A stretch of 64,000 nucleotides of DNA from Isoetes taiwanensis (GCA_021234155.1 JAJEKV010000006.1:7102435-7166434); one strand, 5' to 3'; shown: positions 32,101 to 44,189, counted from the first letter of the stretch. A program made the numbers and translations. The notes: generated from the letters alone by a model not told the origin.

Positions 32101-33490
32101 ATGATTTTATCATCCTTTATCTACTTTTCAACCATAGAAATGATGGCAGTTGTTTTCTTATTTTCTAACGTTTTTATAGAAACAAGTTAGTACAATTAGA
32201 ATATCTAACATCATTTGAGAAAAATAAAGGGAAAGAGAGAAAGGTGACCAATACACAATAAACAAGACCATTGTCAAAGGTTGTTTGTAAAACTCATTTC
32301 AAAAATGTCCCTCAGACATAAGCATTTTGTCTTATGGGTCTATTTGTATATTTTATTCCTAACCATTGATTTGGTGAATATTTCTTGATTTATGCCAAAT
32401 CAATAGCCAGAGAAGTTTTTATCAAAAACTTGTCTACAACTTCCAATGGTGCAAAACAAATAAATCGAAAAAGCGTAAAACAATACAAAGCTAATTTATT
32501 GCACAAAATGAATTATGGAAATATAAAAAACTTTAACCAATTCGCATTTAGTGGCCATGGCTATAGACCCGTAAAATTTTGCAGTTAAGTCTTTGTACAT
32601 ATAGCTACCATAGCCGAACCCAACCCAAGCTTGGCACGCCAAGGAGAAATCCCATGCTCGGCTCCCTTGGTAGAAACTCCTCTATGTTTCTGCGGTGTTG
32701 CCCAAGTTTTTTGTTGCATTTCTGCTGGTGGGTCGTTCCAACTGAAGGATACAAATGTGTCCAAGCTATAGAAATTGAGGGAACAATTATCATAAGGAAG
32801 GCTTCTCGCACATCCAAAGCTATTTCTAAGTTCCCAAAATCACACAATATTATACAAATGAGATATTGCGATGACAGCAGCATCCAGCTCTGTCTCAAAG
32901 AAAAGAGGGCATGAGGATTCGAACCTTCAGGCCAAGCCGACCTCACCAGAACCCAAGAATACAAAAGCAAGGATTCCCCTCGAAGCAAAACAAGAGAAAT
33001 GGAAAATAAAAACCGAATCATGATGCTTAAGAGAAGAAACCGTGCATCTCTCCTTCCCCCTTTTTTATCAAGGCGATTTATATTACTATATGAAAAAAGG
33101 TGTACATAGGACATAAACAAGAAATTGTAATAGTCTTTCAGTAGCATAATCCGAGAGAGATATGGAAAAGGGCTTTATATAGGGGCAGCCTAGACCCTTG
33201 AACTAGAAATAGAGATAATCACAGAAAGTTTGCAGCCAAAAGCAGTCGGCCCGATCGATCTTCAATATTTTCTTCCAATTCCCCTGCACTGGGTGATGAA
33301 GTGACAGTAAGGACATTCGTAGGTCTGACACTTTGCCAGATTAAATCGACCAGACTGATCGATTGCTTCACAAATGAGTCCCCTCCTTGCATTGTAATTT
33401 TGAGTGCAGGAACAGTCACAGCAACAAGAATCTCCATGGTACACCACTGGACTGATCCATCATGAGATTGATCTTCTCCCACCTCATCCT
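32100..33490. other. No gene seen; probable LINE 3' region in part
   Basis: On the minus strand it would lie downstream of the LINE ORF that ends at 33495. A B-box-like GGTTCGAATCC (minus strand, about 32913-32923) is present without a clear A box. Confidence 0.35.
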
Positions 33491-33494
33491 TTAA

Positions 33495-34600
33495 TTAACA
33501 CCAGAATGTTACCTGCAGAGGAAGAAGAGAATTAGCCAAGAAAAACTTCTTGAATCCATTTAATGTCATATTTGGTCTGCTGGATGACAGCATGAGGCCA
33601 AACAATCTCTTGATCAAATGTAATAGAGTTTCGAACTTTGCACATCCTCCATAAGAGGATAAAGATTCTCCAATCATTGGGGGTGGTGGAAAAAGAATAT
33701 CTGCCAAAGGTGCATTAGTCAGGTAAGGGATGTGAAATTCATCAGAAGCTAACTCCAAGACCCATTCTAACCAAAGACATCCCTTAAAGAGATGTTCCTC
33801 ATCCTCAGCAGTCTGCAGACATCTATCACACAAGTTAAAGTAAGCCATATGCAATCTGTATCTATTGTCATTGGTAGCAAGAGCTTTGTGCCAGAGCTAC
33901 CATATAAAGGATTTAATTTTAGGATTAACAGGAGAGCTCCACATAAACTCGATATTTTTCATACATCTATCCTTACCAATGTTCCATTTCGAGTGCAAGG
34001 AGAGAGCAAAAGAAAAAGAAGAGGTAACATGTAGGCACTTTTAACCTTATAGCCCACAATACCATTAATATGCCAAGAATTTTGCTGATTAGCAAGGGTT
34101 TCCCTCAAAATGTTGTAAAGAATGGCATGCTCCTCTCCAAGGTGAAAGAGGGCCGAGTCCTAAAACTCAATAATGTTGTTGTTATCAAAAAGATGGGAGA
34201 CATGAGTGATACCAAGATCTTTCCAAACCCTGCATTGAGTTGGGAAGTGTAGAGCCCCGCACATTCTGTGATTGTTCAGCAGGAGGGAGGGGTTCCAAAA
34301 AATAGTTTGGTCCATGGCTAGCCCCTCTTTCCAAGAAAACATCCCCCTTATTGAGTTCCAAGCTTTGATCCACTTTTTTATTTTACCTGGAAGATTATTA
34401 GGCGTAGTGAAATCAAAATAAATACATTGGGGTAAGGACATCCTTGGTGGTACCTGGAAAGATAATGATTTATTAGGATGGAAACCTGATGGTTTATAAG
34501 CCCATGCCCTGCTCTATAGATATACTTGGCTACAAGGGCTGCACTTTGTTTCTCGATATTGATAACTCCCAGCCCTCCCTCTTTTTTTTTTTTTTCTTCA
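33495..34600 (-). mobile_element. L1-type LINE, ORF2 C-terminal part with zf-RVT domain
   Basis: Minus-strand frames read KKWIKAWNSIRGMFSWKEGL, FWNPSLLLNNHRMCG, FPTQCRVWKDLGITHVSHLF, then KIKSFIW, LWHKALATNDNRYRLHMAYF and DRCLQTAEDEEHLFKGC. The Cys/His pattern CDRC..TAEDEEHLFKGC is the zf-RVT zinc-binding domain found at the C-terminus of plant L1-type LINE proteins. A stop replaces one residue after KIKSFIW. The fragment is 5'-truncated at a poly-T/poly-C run near 34580. Confidence 0.8.
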
Positions 34601-35048
34601 TCTGATTGTGAGGGTGCACTGTGTAGGTTCCTATGGTTATCTTCCCTTTAATTGAATAAAATTGGTGTGAATCATATAATTTTTGGCGTCAATTGAGAAC
34701 TTGATTTTGGAATTTTGTGTCAAATGTGAACTTGAATTCAAAAGTTGTCACTCCTTATTTCTTGAATATGAGACATTAAATGCATGTATAAAATTGATAG
34801 TAAAAAAAGGAGGTCTAAGGGGAAATTTAGTTGTACTTGTAAGGTGCAATGGTTCATGGTTTGTGTGTTAACATATTTTTTTGCCCCCTTCGGAGGGCAA
34901 AATTATTATATTACTAGTAATGGTGCCCAACATTGCTTGGCATAAGTTGGGAACCTGTGTAGATGGAAATTGTTCAGCTCAAAATCCTTCTCATAAATCT
35001 AATATAATAGAAACCTAATCCATCGTTGTTGGGCTATAAGAGGTTTTT

Positions 35049-35380
35049 GTGCGTACCCTTTCCCCTTTCCTTTGCCTTTTTGCTCTATCCCGTATTTTCT
35101 TTTATCCCTTTTTTTTTTCCTACACACTTTCATTTTTCCTTTCCCTTTTTTTTTTTTTAAATTTCCCTATATGTTTTCTTTTTTCCTCCCCTATCCTCAT
35201 TCCCCCTTCCTATCCCCCCTCCCCCCCCTCCATTTTTAACCCCCCTATACATTTTCTTTTTTCTATTTCTCTTTTTTCTTTTTTTTTACACCTTTCCCTC
35301 CCCTTCCATTCTTTTCCCCTTCCTCTGTCCCCTTTTTCCTCTCTCTTTTTTTTCTAAAGATTTTTTCCCTTCTTCATCCT
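35049..35380. repeat. Long polypyrimidine tract
   Basis: About 330 bp with almost only C and T on the plus strand (runs of T and of CCCCTCCCCCCCCTCC). Such mirror-rich tracts can form triplex DNA. No coding meaning is claimed for the open frame across it. Confidence 0.8.
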
Positions 35381-35390
35381 TTTATGGGAC

Positions 35391-35890
35391 TTTACCCCAA
35401 GGGCTCGTGCCAAGAAGGCTTTCTGCACCTGCTCGAGGTCATTCCAGGTGTTGAGGGATACCACCGGACCCCACACTTCTGCCTCGACCAAGAGGACCGG
35501 CTCGACCAAGGCATACAACTCTGCCTTGTGGCTGTTGTTCTGCATGGCATATAGTGCTTTCCAACCCGCCGTGACCCGCAACCTGATGGCAGCATCCCAG
35601 TGGGTGGTAGCAGAGAACTCGATCCCCAATTACTTGTAAGTCGGAGCCACCTCTACATCTTATCCCTGGTAAGTGAATGAGGAAAGTCTTGGCTGATGGG
35701 ATGATAAAACTAGCAGCACCCTAGTTTTGGCCAAGTTAACTCGCATGCCAGTGAATCGGCAAAAAGTGTCAAGAGCATCCAGCTGACGTTGCATGTCCTC
35801 TGGAGTATAGGCCAGGAGGTTGACATCGTCAGCATATATGAGTTGCCGGATTGTGTGATGCATAAGATGGGCGCCATAAGATGGGATTTT
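35391..35890 (-). mobile_element. LINE reverse-transcriptase fragment with intact YADD
   Basis: Minus-strand frames read IRQLIYADDVNLLAYTPEDM, QLDALDTFCRFTGMRVNLAK, then AGWKALYAMQNNSHKAEL and VEAEVWGPVVSLNTW. Same LINE family as 30855-32100, and here the YADD motif is intact. It is cut at about 35885, where the transposon-like region begins, and by the polypyrimidine tract on the other side. Confidence 0.85.
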
Positions 35891-35909
35891 TTCCCTTCTT
35901 GGCACGAGC

Positions 35910-36012
35910 GCTGGTGGGTATCAAAAGCATGCGTCCGGACGCATGCTTATAGCAGGGTTTTAGCCCGCTTAAAGCACCCCTGCTTTTGCTTAATTTGGGT
36001 GCTGGTGGGTGT
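35910..36012. repeat. Perfect 24-bp palindrome between short direct repeats
   Basis: Bases 35925-35948 are a perfect palindrome, AAGCATGCGTCC and its exact complement. GCTGGTGGGT occurs at 35910-35919 and again at 36001-36010. The block lies at the junction between the broken LINE and the transposase-like gene, so it may be the terminus of that element. Confidence 0.7.
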
Positions 36013-36216
36013 AACTGCCCGTCATTTTTTTCATGCCCTTCATGTACTCACACGTCCACCTCAGCAACGAACCGTTAGGAAAATGATTGTGGGATTTTGG
36101 CTGGATTTTCGCGCGAGTGGTTGTTCGTTGCAAATTCGAGCCCAGAACTACTTCGATCTCATGGTCCGCACAAATTCTCTCTCCAATTCACTTATTCTCC
36201 CTCTCTCAAGAATTTC

Positions 36217-39200
36217 ATGGCGCTCCCTGATATCGGCCTGGAGGCAATCACACGTTTAGCATTGGATTTTCGGCCTGATGAATTCCAATACAGTGATCCA
36301 AATTTGTTGGATGTCAATGCAACACAGGAAATATCGCGTGAAGATCCAGTTTCCTCTGCAATTTACAAGAAATTGGATGCAGAGAGAAAAGAGAGAATAC
36401 AGATTACGGAATAAGATGAGAAAAGCAGTGGTTGAACGGGAAGATCTGAGCATGAGACGCAGGCAAGAAATAGCCAAGCTTGTAGTTGATTACTTCAACA
36501 AGCTCACCAAAAAGCATTCACCTGAACTCAAGGCCGATGTGATGAAGAGGGTGGTTCATCACCACAAAATGGAAATCTCAGAACCTGGAATTTTGCCAAA
36601 TCCAAAGGAGTGCAAGGCAGCGGGGGTGCTGCTCAACAACTTGAAACAGACAATGGGAGCCACAAAGAGGCAAAGGATCTATGATATTTGGAGAGCCAGA
36701 ACCTCGACACTGGTGATGGCTTCTTCCACAAACTCGAGATGCAATTCCACTATGGCAGGGCTGTTAGGTACATCTAATTCTTGCTTTCATGCCTGTGCTT
36801 CTTTATGCTTTTATGCTTGTATTTGCTGAGTGCACGAAATCAAGTATGTACTTCTTTATCCTTGAAGGTGCTTGTATCTGCTGAGTGCTGCTGGCTGGGA
36901 TAGGTTCATTGAATAATGTGCAATATTTCTTATGATAGGTTCCAAAAGGGTGACAATTGCAACTGCTGCATTAAGAAAATCGGAAGCCGTCCTTGGATAT
37001 GGTCCGTGGTCTTGCTTCCAAAGGAGGTTGAGGTGCGATTCTCTCACCCCTACTTACAAGCACAACATAACAGAATTCTGGAAACAAAATAGCAGAGTCT
37101 CTCCTTGCAAGAAAGATGTTGTGAACATTGTTGGAGAGTCAGGCTTCCAATTTCTTATCCCTTGCACCTTATGGAGGTCGCACATGTATAAGTTTCCATA
37201 CAAAAGCTCCTTGCTATTCTTGCATAAATATTTCTAACCAAAGGCCACCATTCAGGTTCAGCTTTTTCAACAATACAAAAAGGCACATCCTGAATACCCT
37301 GTTTGCTTAAAGGCTTTCGAGAAGTTGAAGCCTATTTATGTAAAGAAAGTATCAGAAAGGGAAACCTGCTGTTGCATATACCATATGAAGTTGGAGTATG
37401 TCAGGGTAGGCCTGAATGCTTTAAGGTCAGCGAAAACTGGATTTCATGGTGAAGAGTGCAAGTGCTGTTGTGAGGTCTGTGAACCTGGTGAGAAGTGTCT
37501 GGCCAGCCAACATACATATGACTCAAGCAGCGAGCTCTCTGGAGGGCTGTGGTTTGCAACAAGAGCGAGGGTGAAGAATGGTATAAACATGACCGCTTGA
37601 TGCAGAAATGTCAGAAGTGTGGCATAAAAAGTCTTCCTATATGTCAAAGAGAAAGAGAGGATCATGAGTTATATTGCTTGAATGGAAAACGTTTGAAAAG
37701 GTAATACTCTCTTTATTGCATGTTGCAACATGCTGAGATGTGCTGTGTGCTTTTGCACTAATCTTCTGTTTTATGCTACAGAACTTGCTAGAGATTCCAG
37801 TGGAGACAGAAGAAGCTGGTAGAGTTGCAGACTGTGTTACCAAGGAAGCACCAGGTGGCAGCAGAAAGAAAAGATCCAATGCGACCAAGAAGGGAAACAA
37901 AAGCAAGAAATCCAAGGTAGCTGGTGGGACACAGTCTGAAACTGCAGCACAAGACGAGACCTCAACTGGCAAAGGAAAAAAAAGGAAAGAACCAAAGCCA
38001 GTTCTTAGATTGTCTTACAAGAGAACGGCAGTGAAGGATTTTACTTCCTATCTGTGTTCCACATTGAAGATATTTGTGCCACACAATTACAGGGCTAGAT
38101 GGCAGGCCCTGCAATTCAGGAGTTGCCTGGACAATATCCAAGATAGCACCGTTGTTTTTGTAATTGATTTTGCAGAGAATTACAGCATAAAAATACAAAG
38201 GGAGGTTCAAAGCCAGCACTGGCACAATGACCAGATAACAATTCTCGTCCACATCACGTATATGATAGACAAAAGCTCTGGGATCAGAAAGCTATTAAAG
38301 GAAACCCATTTTTACTTAAGTGATGACAAGATTCATGACACTCTTTTTATGTAGCACTGTCTTAGAAAGCACAATTCATGGCTTGTATCAAATGGTATAG
38401 AATTCTCCAAGCATATAATTTGGTCAGATGGTTGTTCTGGCCAATTCAAATCTGCCCGTCCATTCTATTTCCTACTAAGATATGACCATGAGCTAGGGAA
38501 GGAAATAGTATGGAATTTCTTTGGGATAGCCCATGGTAAGGGACAGCAGGATGGACAAGGGGCAGTCCTTAAAGGGGCATTCACTAGAGAGCAGCTCAAG
38601 TATGATGGGGTGAGATTTAGGGGTGCTGCTGATGCCTGTGAATTCGCGACTCGTTGGAATGAAGGTACCAACAACGGGGACATCAAAAGGTATTATGCTT
38701 TCATCTGCTGTATTCTGTTGAGTAATGATGTCTGTGAAATGTTGTAATTTGGCCGAGAGTAGTCTTTGTAATGTCGAATAGTGCGCTTTTTGTGAACCAT
38801 TGTAATGTGATGAGTAGTCTTTGATTATGTTGTCCAAGGAGCCGCAATACTTTGTTGGCCGCCTCTTTGCGTGTACTTCCGTTAATTGGAAAGGATGATG
38901 TTGATAGGATGACCGTCACCGGATGCGCGCTGTGGAAGGGACCAAGGAAATACACAGCATCTGGACATACATGTCCAAATCGACCACAAGGGTGGCTCAT
39001 AGAGGTTTAAGTTGTTTCTGTGGTAACTGTTTGAAGGGAAACTGGTCATGTTGTGCGAATAGGGCACAGGTTGAAGAATTGGAAGTATGTGACACTAAAG
39101 CCTATGAAGTCTACTGGCGAAGCACTTGATGAAATTGATGACGAAATTGACGAGGCATTTTTTGAAGGTGGTGGGGAATGGCTTAGTGGAAACATAGAGG

Positions 39201-39546
39201 AAGGTGACAACTTTGCAGTTGTAGCCGAGGAGGGCAATCAAGAGAATGCAGACTTCTATGTGGTGAAGTGTGTTAAGCCGAGGCATATTCTTGACAAGAT
39301 TGTACATGACAGTTGGGGTCAGACTTTTAATGTCAATGAACATGTGCTGGCTGGTGTATACTATACTATGCTATCCAACCCGATGGTAGTTGGGAGCTAC
39401 TTCAAAACAAAGGTCTTACTTATCAATACAATCATCATGTCACAGCAATCAAGTTTGAGATGAATCAAATTTCCGACACCAACAGGTTTTCCCTTGATGG
39501 GGCTACCCATCAGATGATCCTTGACAGCCTACCATATGAAGGTTGA
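36217..39546 (+). pseudogene. Degenerate DDE-like transposase-type gene, animal-and-plant 'DFAENY/HGKG' family
   Basis: Starts MALPDIGLEAITRLALDF at 36217. Pieces in order: REYRLRNKMRKAVVEREDLS, KRVTIATAALRKSEAVLGYG, ITEFWKQNSRVSPCKKDVV, QLFQQYKKAHPEYPVCLKAF then RETCCCIYHMKLE (Cys-rich), CQKCG..LPICQRERE, a basic linker, RARWQALQFRSC, VFVIDFAENYS, EVQSQHWHNDQITI, IIWSDGCSGQFKSARPFYF, FFGIAHGKGQQDGQGAVLKG, and AVEGTKEIHSIW..LSCFCGNC. The acidic residues in IDFAENY, WSDGC and HGKGxxDG look like a DDE/RNase H core. I know the pattern from unannotated transposon-derived proteins of fish, cnidarians and plants but not a family name. Introns include 36768-36938, about 37188-37254 and about 37702-37781. 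It is broken by frameshifts near 36390, 37540, 38930, 39062 and 39385 and a TAG at 38352-38354. It is convergent with the HAD-like gene 250 bp away. Confidence 0.75.
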
Positions 39547-39798
39547 AAATGGTTTGACCTAGTTGTTTCATCATTTCAGCACTTATCTTAAATTTTGAAG
39601 ACCTTTGTCTTAAATTTTGAAGACCTTTATCTGGAATTTTTATGTTGTATTAGAGACATTACTTGGAATCAATACTCAAGATTACATAAAGTAAGTCATA
39701 TATATATATATATTACAAAAGGGCAGTGTACAATGGTATTTTCATGCGTCATTGAAGTTTTCAAAGTGGTGAGAGTCGTCAGGAACGGCGCCCAGCAA

Positions 39799-40976
39799 CT
39801 ACCTTTGTACCTCTTCTGGAGCATTGAGGATATAATAGGCCGACACAAGATAGTTGTTGAGACAGTAATCCAGCACATCAACTATCTCCTTCTGCAACCA
39901 TGCATCGATGATGTCTAGCTGTGAGATTGTTTCTTCTACTGTATGAGAAGACAAGTAATCCAATGCTGGACACACAAACTTCTGCAAAAAGTTGTCCTCT
40001 TCCTGCCCCTTGAAAGGCATAACAGGAACGGTTGTGTATGCAGGGTTTAGAAACCCTTTGTGTAGGCTGTCATCTACCAAGAAAATCATACCATGATATT
40101 CAGGAAAGTCCTCAAGTACAACCTTCAACTCCTTGAAAAAAAGTTGCTTTGCTGTGCTGGTTGGATGCTCGCATGCATAGCACTGCTCTTGACCATATAC
40201 CATCAAGAATTTGGTCTGCAAATCTGGGAACAATGCATCCACTATATCCCTTGTATTCCAAAGTAGAGAAGCACTCCAGATCACAATATCAAACCTCTAC
40301 AGTGCCCACTCCACAAACTCATGATACCCTGGTCTGCAAATGAGGTACTTACTTGCAGTTTCTTTTACAACATGGTTCGTTTGAGGTGGAGGCAAGATTT
40401 TTTGGCCCATTCTCCTCTGTTGTGTCTGTGCCAGTACACCATTTATGTCAAGCACCATCAACTTCCGTCTGGGTTCCCATCCCTCAACGTTTGCACCCAC
40501 TGTCGATGTGTGCTGCATCGTGTTGGACTGTGCTGCGATATGTGATGGACTCTGCTGGACTCTGCTGCCATGCTGTGCTGGACTGTGCTGGGCAGTGCTA
40601 TCGAGATGTGTTGGACGTTGCTGCGATCTGCTGGACTCTGCTTTAGCTTTGCTACCCGATGATGGTGAGTGTTGATAGCCATAGTCAGATACATCTGTAT
40701 TAGTATCTCCCTGTCCTCAATGTATTGGTGTTTCCTGGCTATCAGTAACCCTTGCAGTGGCCTTCCGTGCTTTATCCTCCATTTGATTATTCACAACCTG
40801 CCTTGTTTTCCTGCATGCAAGGATGTACTCCAATTACCAATTGAAATTTGTAGAGAACACATATTCTGAAATATAACAGGTACCTTTTGTATGTTAGAGG
40901 TTGTGCTGGCACTCCTTTATCTGTATTGTCTTCTTCATCAGATTCACTAAGTATAACCATTGGCTGCCTTTTTTTT
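39799..40976 (-). pseudogene. FCP1/SCP-like HAD phosphatase domain gene with two nonsense codons
   Basis: Minus-strand exons 40976-40884 (acidic, QPMVILSESDEEDNTDKGV) and 40810-39799, joined in frame across a 73-bp GT-AG intron; an earlier exon is implied by phase but not found. After a Ser/Gln-rich linker comes RRKLMVLDINGVLAQT, the HAD motif I position in the plant variant DxNG instead of DxDG; then YLICRPGYHEFVEWAL, FDIVIWSASLLWNTRDIVDA (motif II), and MIFLVDDSLHKGFLNPAYT (motif IV-like). These match NLI-interacting/FCP1-type phosphatases, which act on the RNA polymerase II CTD and other phosphoproteins. Two in-frame stops (TGA 40717-40719; TAG 40297-40299) interrupt an otherwise clean frame. 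Both can come from C-to-T changes (CGA; CAG in CTGCAG). Tail to tail with the transposase-like gene; probably cargo of the same element. Confidence 0.75.
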
Positions 40977-41357
40977 CTGCAGACAAGTTTTTACTCAAGC
41001 CTAAGTTGAATGAATTATCCAAACCAAAATTTGCACATTCAAAGTGGAATAAAACAGGGATCAAATATATTAATTGTTTGAACAAAAACCTTTTGGCTGA
41101 TAGTTTAGGGTTGTCTTGAGCAATCAAGGTTTGCCTGCCTGAAATACGTATGGCAAAATTACATTAGCCTTGTTTTTTTTTCTCAAATGCTACTTCTATA
41201 GGGATGTCTTCATCAAGATGTCATTTATATTTGGGAGTTGGTTATTAGGGGTATACGATGATGATCCCCAACGTAGTAGAACTTAAAAAGCCTATACATG
41301 TCCTCCACTTCGGCTGCAGCAAGGCAGTGGGATAAACTAGCTAGTCTGTACAAGATG

Positions 41358-41491
41358 AGTCTAGTATGGACCTTAAACAAGGTAATAAAAAATCAATGGG
41401 ACTATGGCAGGTGGCACTAGGATTAGTCTAGTATGGACCTTAAACAAAGTAATAAAAAATCAATGGGACTATGGCAGATGGCACTAGGATG
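41358..41491. repeat. 67-bp tandem duplication
   Basis: AGTCTAGTATGGACCTTAAA..TGGCACTAGGAT occurs twice in tandem, starting at 41358 and 41425, with two or three differences. It lies at the 3' side of the LINE below. Confidence 0.85.
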
Positions 41492-41499
41492 GTGAGACT

Positions 41500-44189
41500 A
41501 AAAAGCCGTGCCCCTAGAGTTGTCCCTAGGACCTAGATTCCAAAGGCGGGATTAAATCCTAAAGTATGCATGTAAGGCAAGAGTTTTGCCCAACGGATGT
41601 GTGGTGAGTTGGTATAGGCCTAGTAATGCCCAAAATAAATGTACATTTGGTCATGGGTTCACACCTTTCCAATGTCAATTATATTTGGGACTTGGCAAGC
41701 AACTTTGTGGTATTTCCATGCAGAAGAATCTTCCATGGATAGTCCAAAATACAGGGAGGGATGGGACTGTCCAACGTCCACAAAGCTGTACATTTTTGCC
41801 ACCCTACAAGAACTCCTGATGCTAAGGAGAATGTGTCTAATAATAGCTTAGCATTACGAAGATTCTCAGCCTCGGCAATTAGGAACAAAAAAGTGTCATC
41901 GGCATATTGGTTATATACCTCTTGAGAACCATCGTCCATTGGGAGGCCTTGAATAATGCCATCTTGGGTAGCCACGAAGAAGAGCTGGGATAATACTTTT
42001 GCCACAATTGTGAAAAGCAAGGGTGCTAAGGGACAACCTTGCCGAATTTCTCTACCCACTACAAAAATATCAGATGGCTCACCCTGGAAAAGGGCAGTAG
42101 ATCTGGCTGATGTATGGAGCTTCATGACATTCCGTGTGAATGACTCCCCAAACCCAAGTGCAAGAAGACACTTCTCCAAGAAACCCCAATCAACACTATC
42201 GTAAGCTTTAGCAAAATCAAGCTTAAGATACACTGCTCTATGACCCTGTAACTGGGCCCAATATATTCCTTCATATGCAGCAGCCACGTTGTTGAGAATA
42301 CGACGACGAGGGAGAAAGCCAGATTGTGTTGACGAGATAGTGTCAGCCAAGATCTCTCGGACTCTTTCTGCCAATGTCTTAGCAAAGATCTTGTACACAG
42401 AGGAAAGCAATGTAATAGGTCGCTAGTCATAAATAGTCTTGGGATCCTTGCTCTTTGGAATGAGAGAGATAGAACCTGTATTCAAAATCTTATCAAGGCT
42501 CCTAAATCTCTGAAACTCACAAAAGGTATCGTATATATCATCCTCCAACCAGTCCCAGCACTTCTGAAAGAATTCAATAGGAAAGCCATCAAGACCAGGG
42601 CATTTGTCCCTTTTCAAGAGAGCCACAGCTGCTTTTAAGTCCTCCTTCACGATATTGGACTCAAGAAGCAACCTCTGCTCTTCAGAAACAATGCGACGCA
42701 CCTTAGTCAACACGGCCAATTGCATGTCCTTCTGAAAGGGCAATGGGTGTCGGGCAAAGAATGAAGAAAAGTGATGATGAAGATACTGCTTAAGATTCAC
42801 CAGATCGGAGATAAGAGCGTCATCTGGCAACACCAAAGAATGTATAGAAGTGGCGAGTTTCCTTCTTCTTGCAGCCGCAAAAAAGAACCGGGTACATCTA
42901 TCTCCATCCTTGAACCACTGCAACCCTGCCTTCACCTTGGCTTCGTGAACTTTTTACGGTTTCCATAGCCTTGATCCGAGATAATAACTCCTTTTCTCTC
43001 GACTCCACTAGTATGGCCACGCAGCTGGAGTACTTCTAATTCCCGGTACAATGCAAATAATAGTCCTCTAGCTTCAGCAGCCTCGACTCTCCCATATTCT
43101 TTTGCAAATGACTTCCCCGGGCAGACAATGTTGCGACAACCCCAGACATGCCCCTACGAGGTGAGAAGCCCGAGACCAAGCCCGACTACAGCCAAGTTTG
43201 AACTCATCATCCTCCAAGTACTTGCAATTAAGCTTAAAGTAGGTCCTGGTAGGCCGATGACAATTAGCCACATCATTAGTTAGGAGTTGTGGATTATGAT
43301 GGACACCTGAGCTATCCGGAAGATTTGAGCGATTTAAAATCCGCTAGCCGAAAGCGTTTGCACAAGTATTAAAGTATCCTCTATCATGCCTTGCATAAGC
43401 TCTGCAAGCTCCTGTCCAACCATTACACCATGTAAAGGACTGATCACCATCAATCTCTATAAGCTGACCATCATGTAAAAGGCGTAACCATTGTTCTCGC
43501 TCGAATCCTTGCACCACTTCAGAGCCGCGACCACTTCTATCTCTTTCCGTATCGACCATATTAAAGTCGCCAATGAGCAACCATGCAACATTATGCCCAA
43601 GCTGAAGAACTTTACTCCTCAGAGTTGCCCACAAAGCACCACGCTGACGAGGTCTATTATGAGCATATACATTTATCAAATCCCATTCTTGGCCCTTATC
43701 TTTCCATTTGATTATTATCCACCGCCCGAACCTATCTGTTTGAGTAAAAGTGACATCCACAGAAGACTTCCATTGCAGTAAGCACACCAGCCTTAGATGC
43801 ATCAGCAATAGACACCAAGACATTATAGTCACGTCCAAATACATTAGCTACTTTATGTACATCACCTCTACGGCATTTATGCTCTTTGAAGGCAACAAAA
43901 GATCGCGGGAAAAACTTAGATGTGTAAAGAGACAACCTGCTTCTTTTACTTGGGGAAGAAGCCACTCCCCTTACATTCCAAGACAACAGGTTCATGTGGC
44001 TAAAATATTATGTTCCACCTCCATACCAATAGAGTCAGCATCAACCATGTCCATCTCGCATGGTTCTGAAGGGAGGTCAGCCCATCTCGTCCTGGAAATT
44101 GGCAAGGAGGAGCCTCCTCTCTGTTCCACCCTTCCATTGTTTTGTTCAGCACTTAGTGAGGTCAAAGTTTTGCAATGTCTCCCGTTCAT
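41500..44189 (-). mobile_element. L1-type LINE: ORF1 tail, endonuclease and reverse transcriptase
   Basis: Minus strand. The end of an ORF1 (44189-43992, ..GMEVEHNILAT) overlaps the ORF2 ATG as ATGA. ORF2 starts MNLLSWNVRGVASSPSKRSR (endonuclease), then VAFKEHKCRRGDVHKVA, IIIKWKDKGQEWDLINVYAH, WLLIGDFNMVDTERDRSG and SFTWCNGW. RT follows: KAAVALLKRDKCPGLDGFPI, FQKCWDWL, ISLIPKSKDPKTIYD-stop-RPITLLSSVYKI, LKLDFAKAYDSVDWGFLEK, REIRQGCPLAPLLFTIV and YNQYADDTFLFL. These are plant L1-clade motifs in the correct order with the YADD box intact. At least four disruptions (stop near 43732, frameshifts at 43340-42960, TAG at 42423-42425, stop at 41679) make it non-functional. The TAG replaces the conserved Trp of YDWRPIT. 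Confidence 0.92.

Noticed and set aside
32605-33147. 180-codon minus-strand frame
   Set aside because: No motif; lies where the 3' untranslated part of the adjacent LINE would be. Composition looks non-coding.
35049-35357. 102-codon open frame rich in Phe/Ser/Leu/Pro
   Set aside because: It is the translation of a polypyrimidine tract, not a protein.
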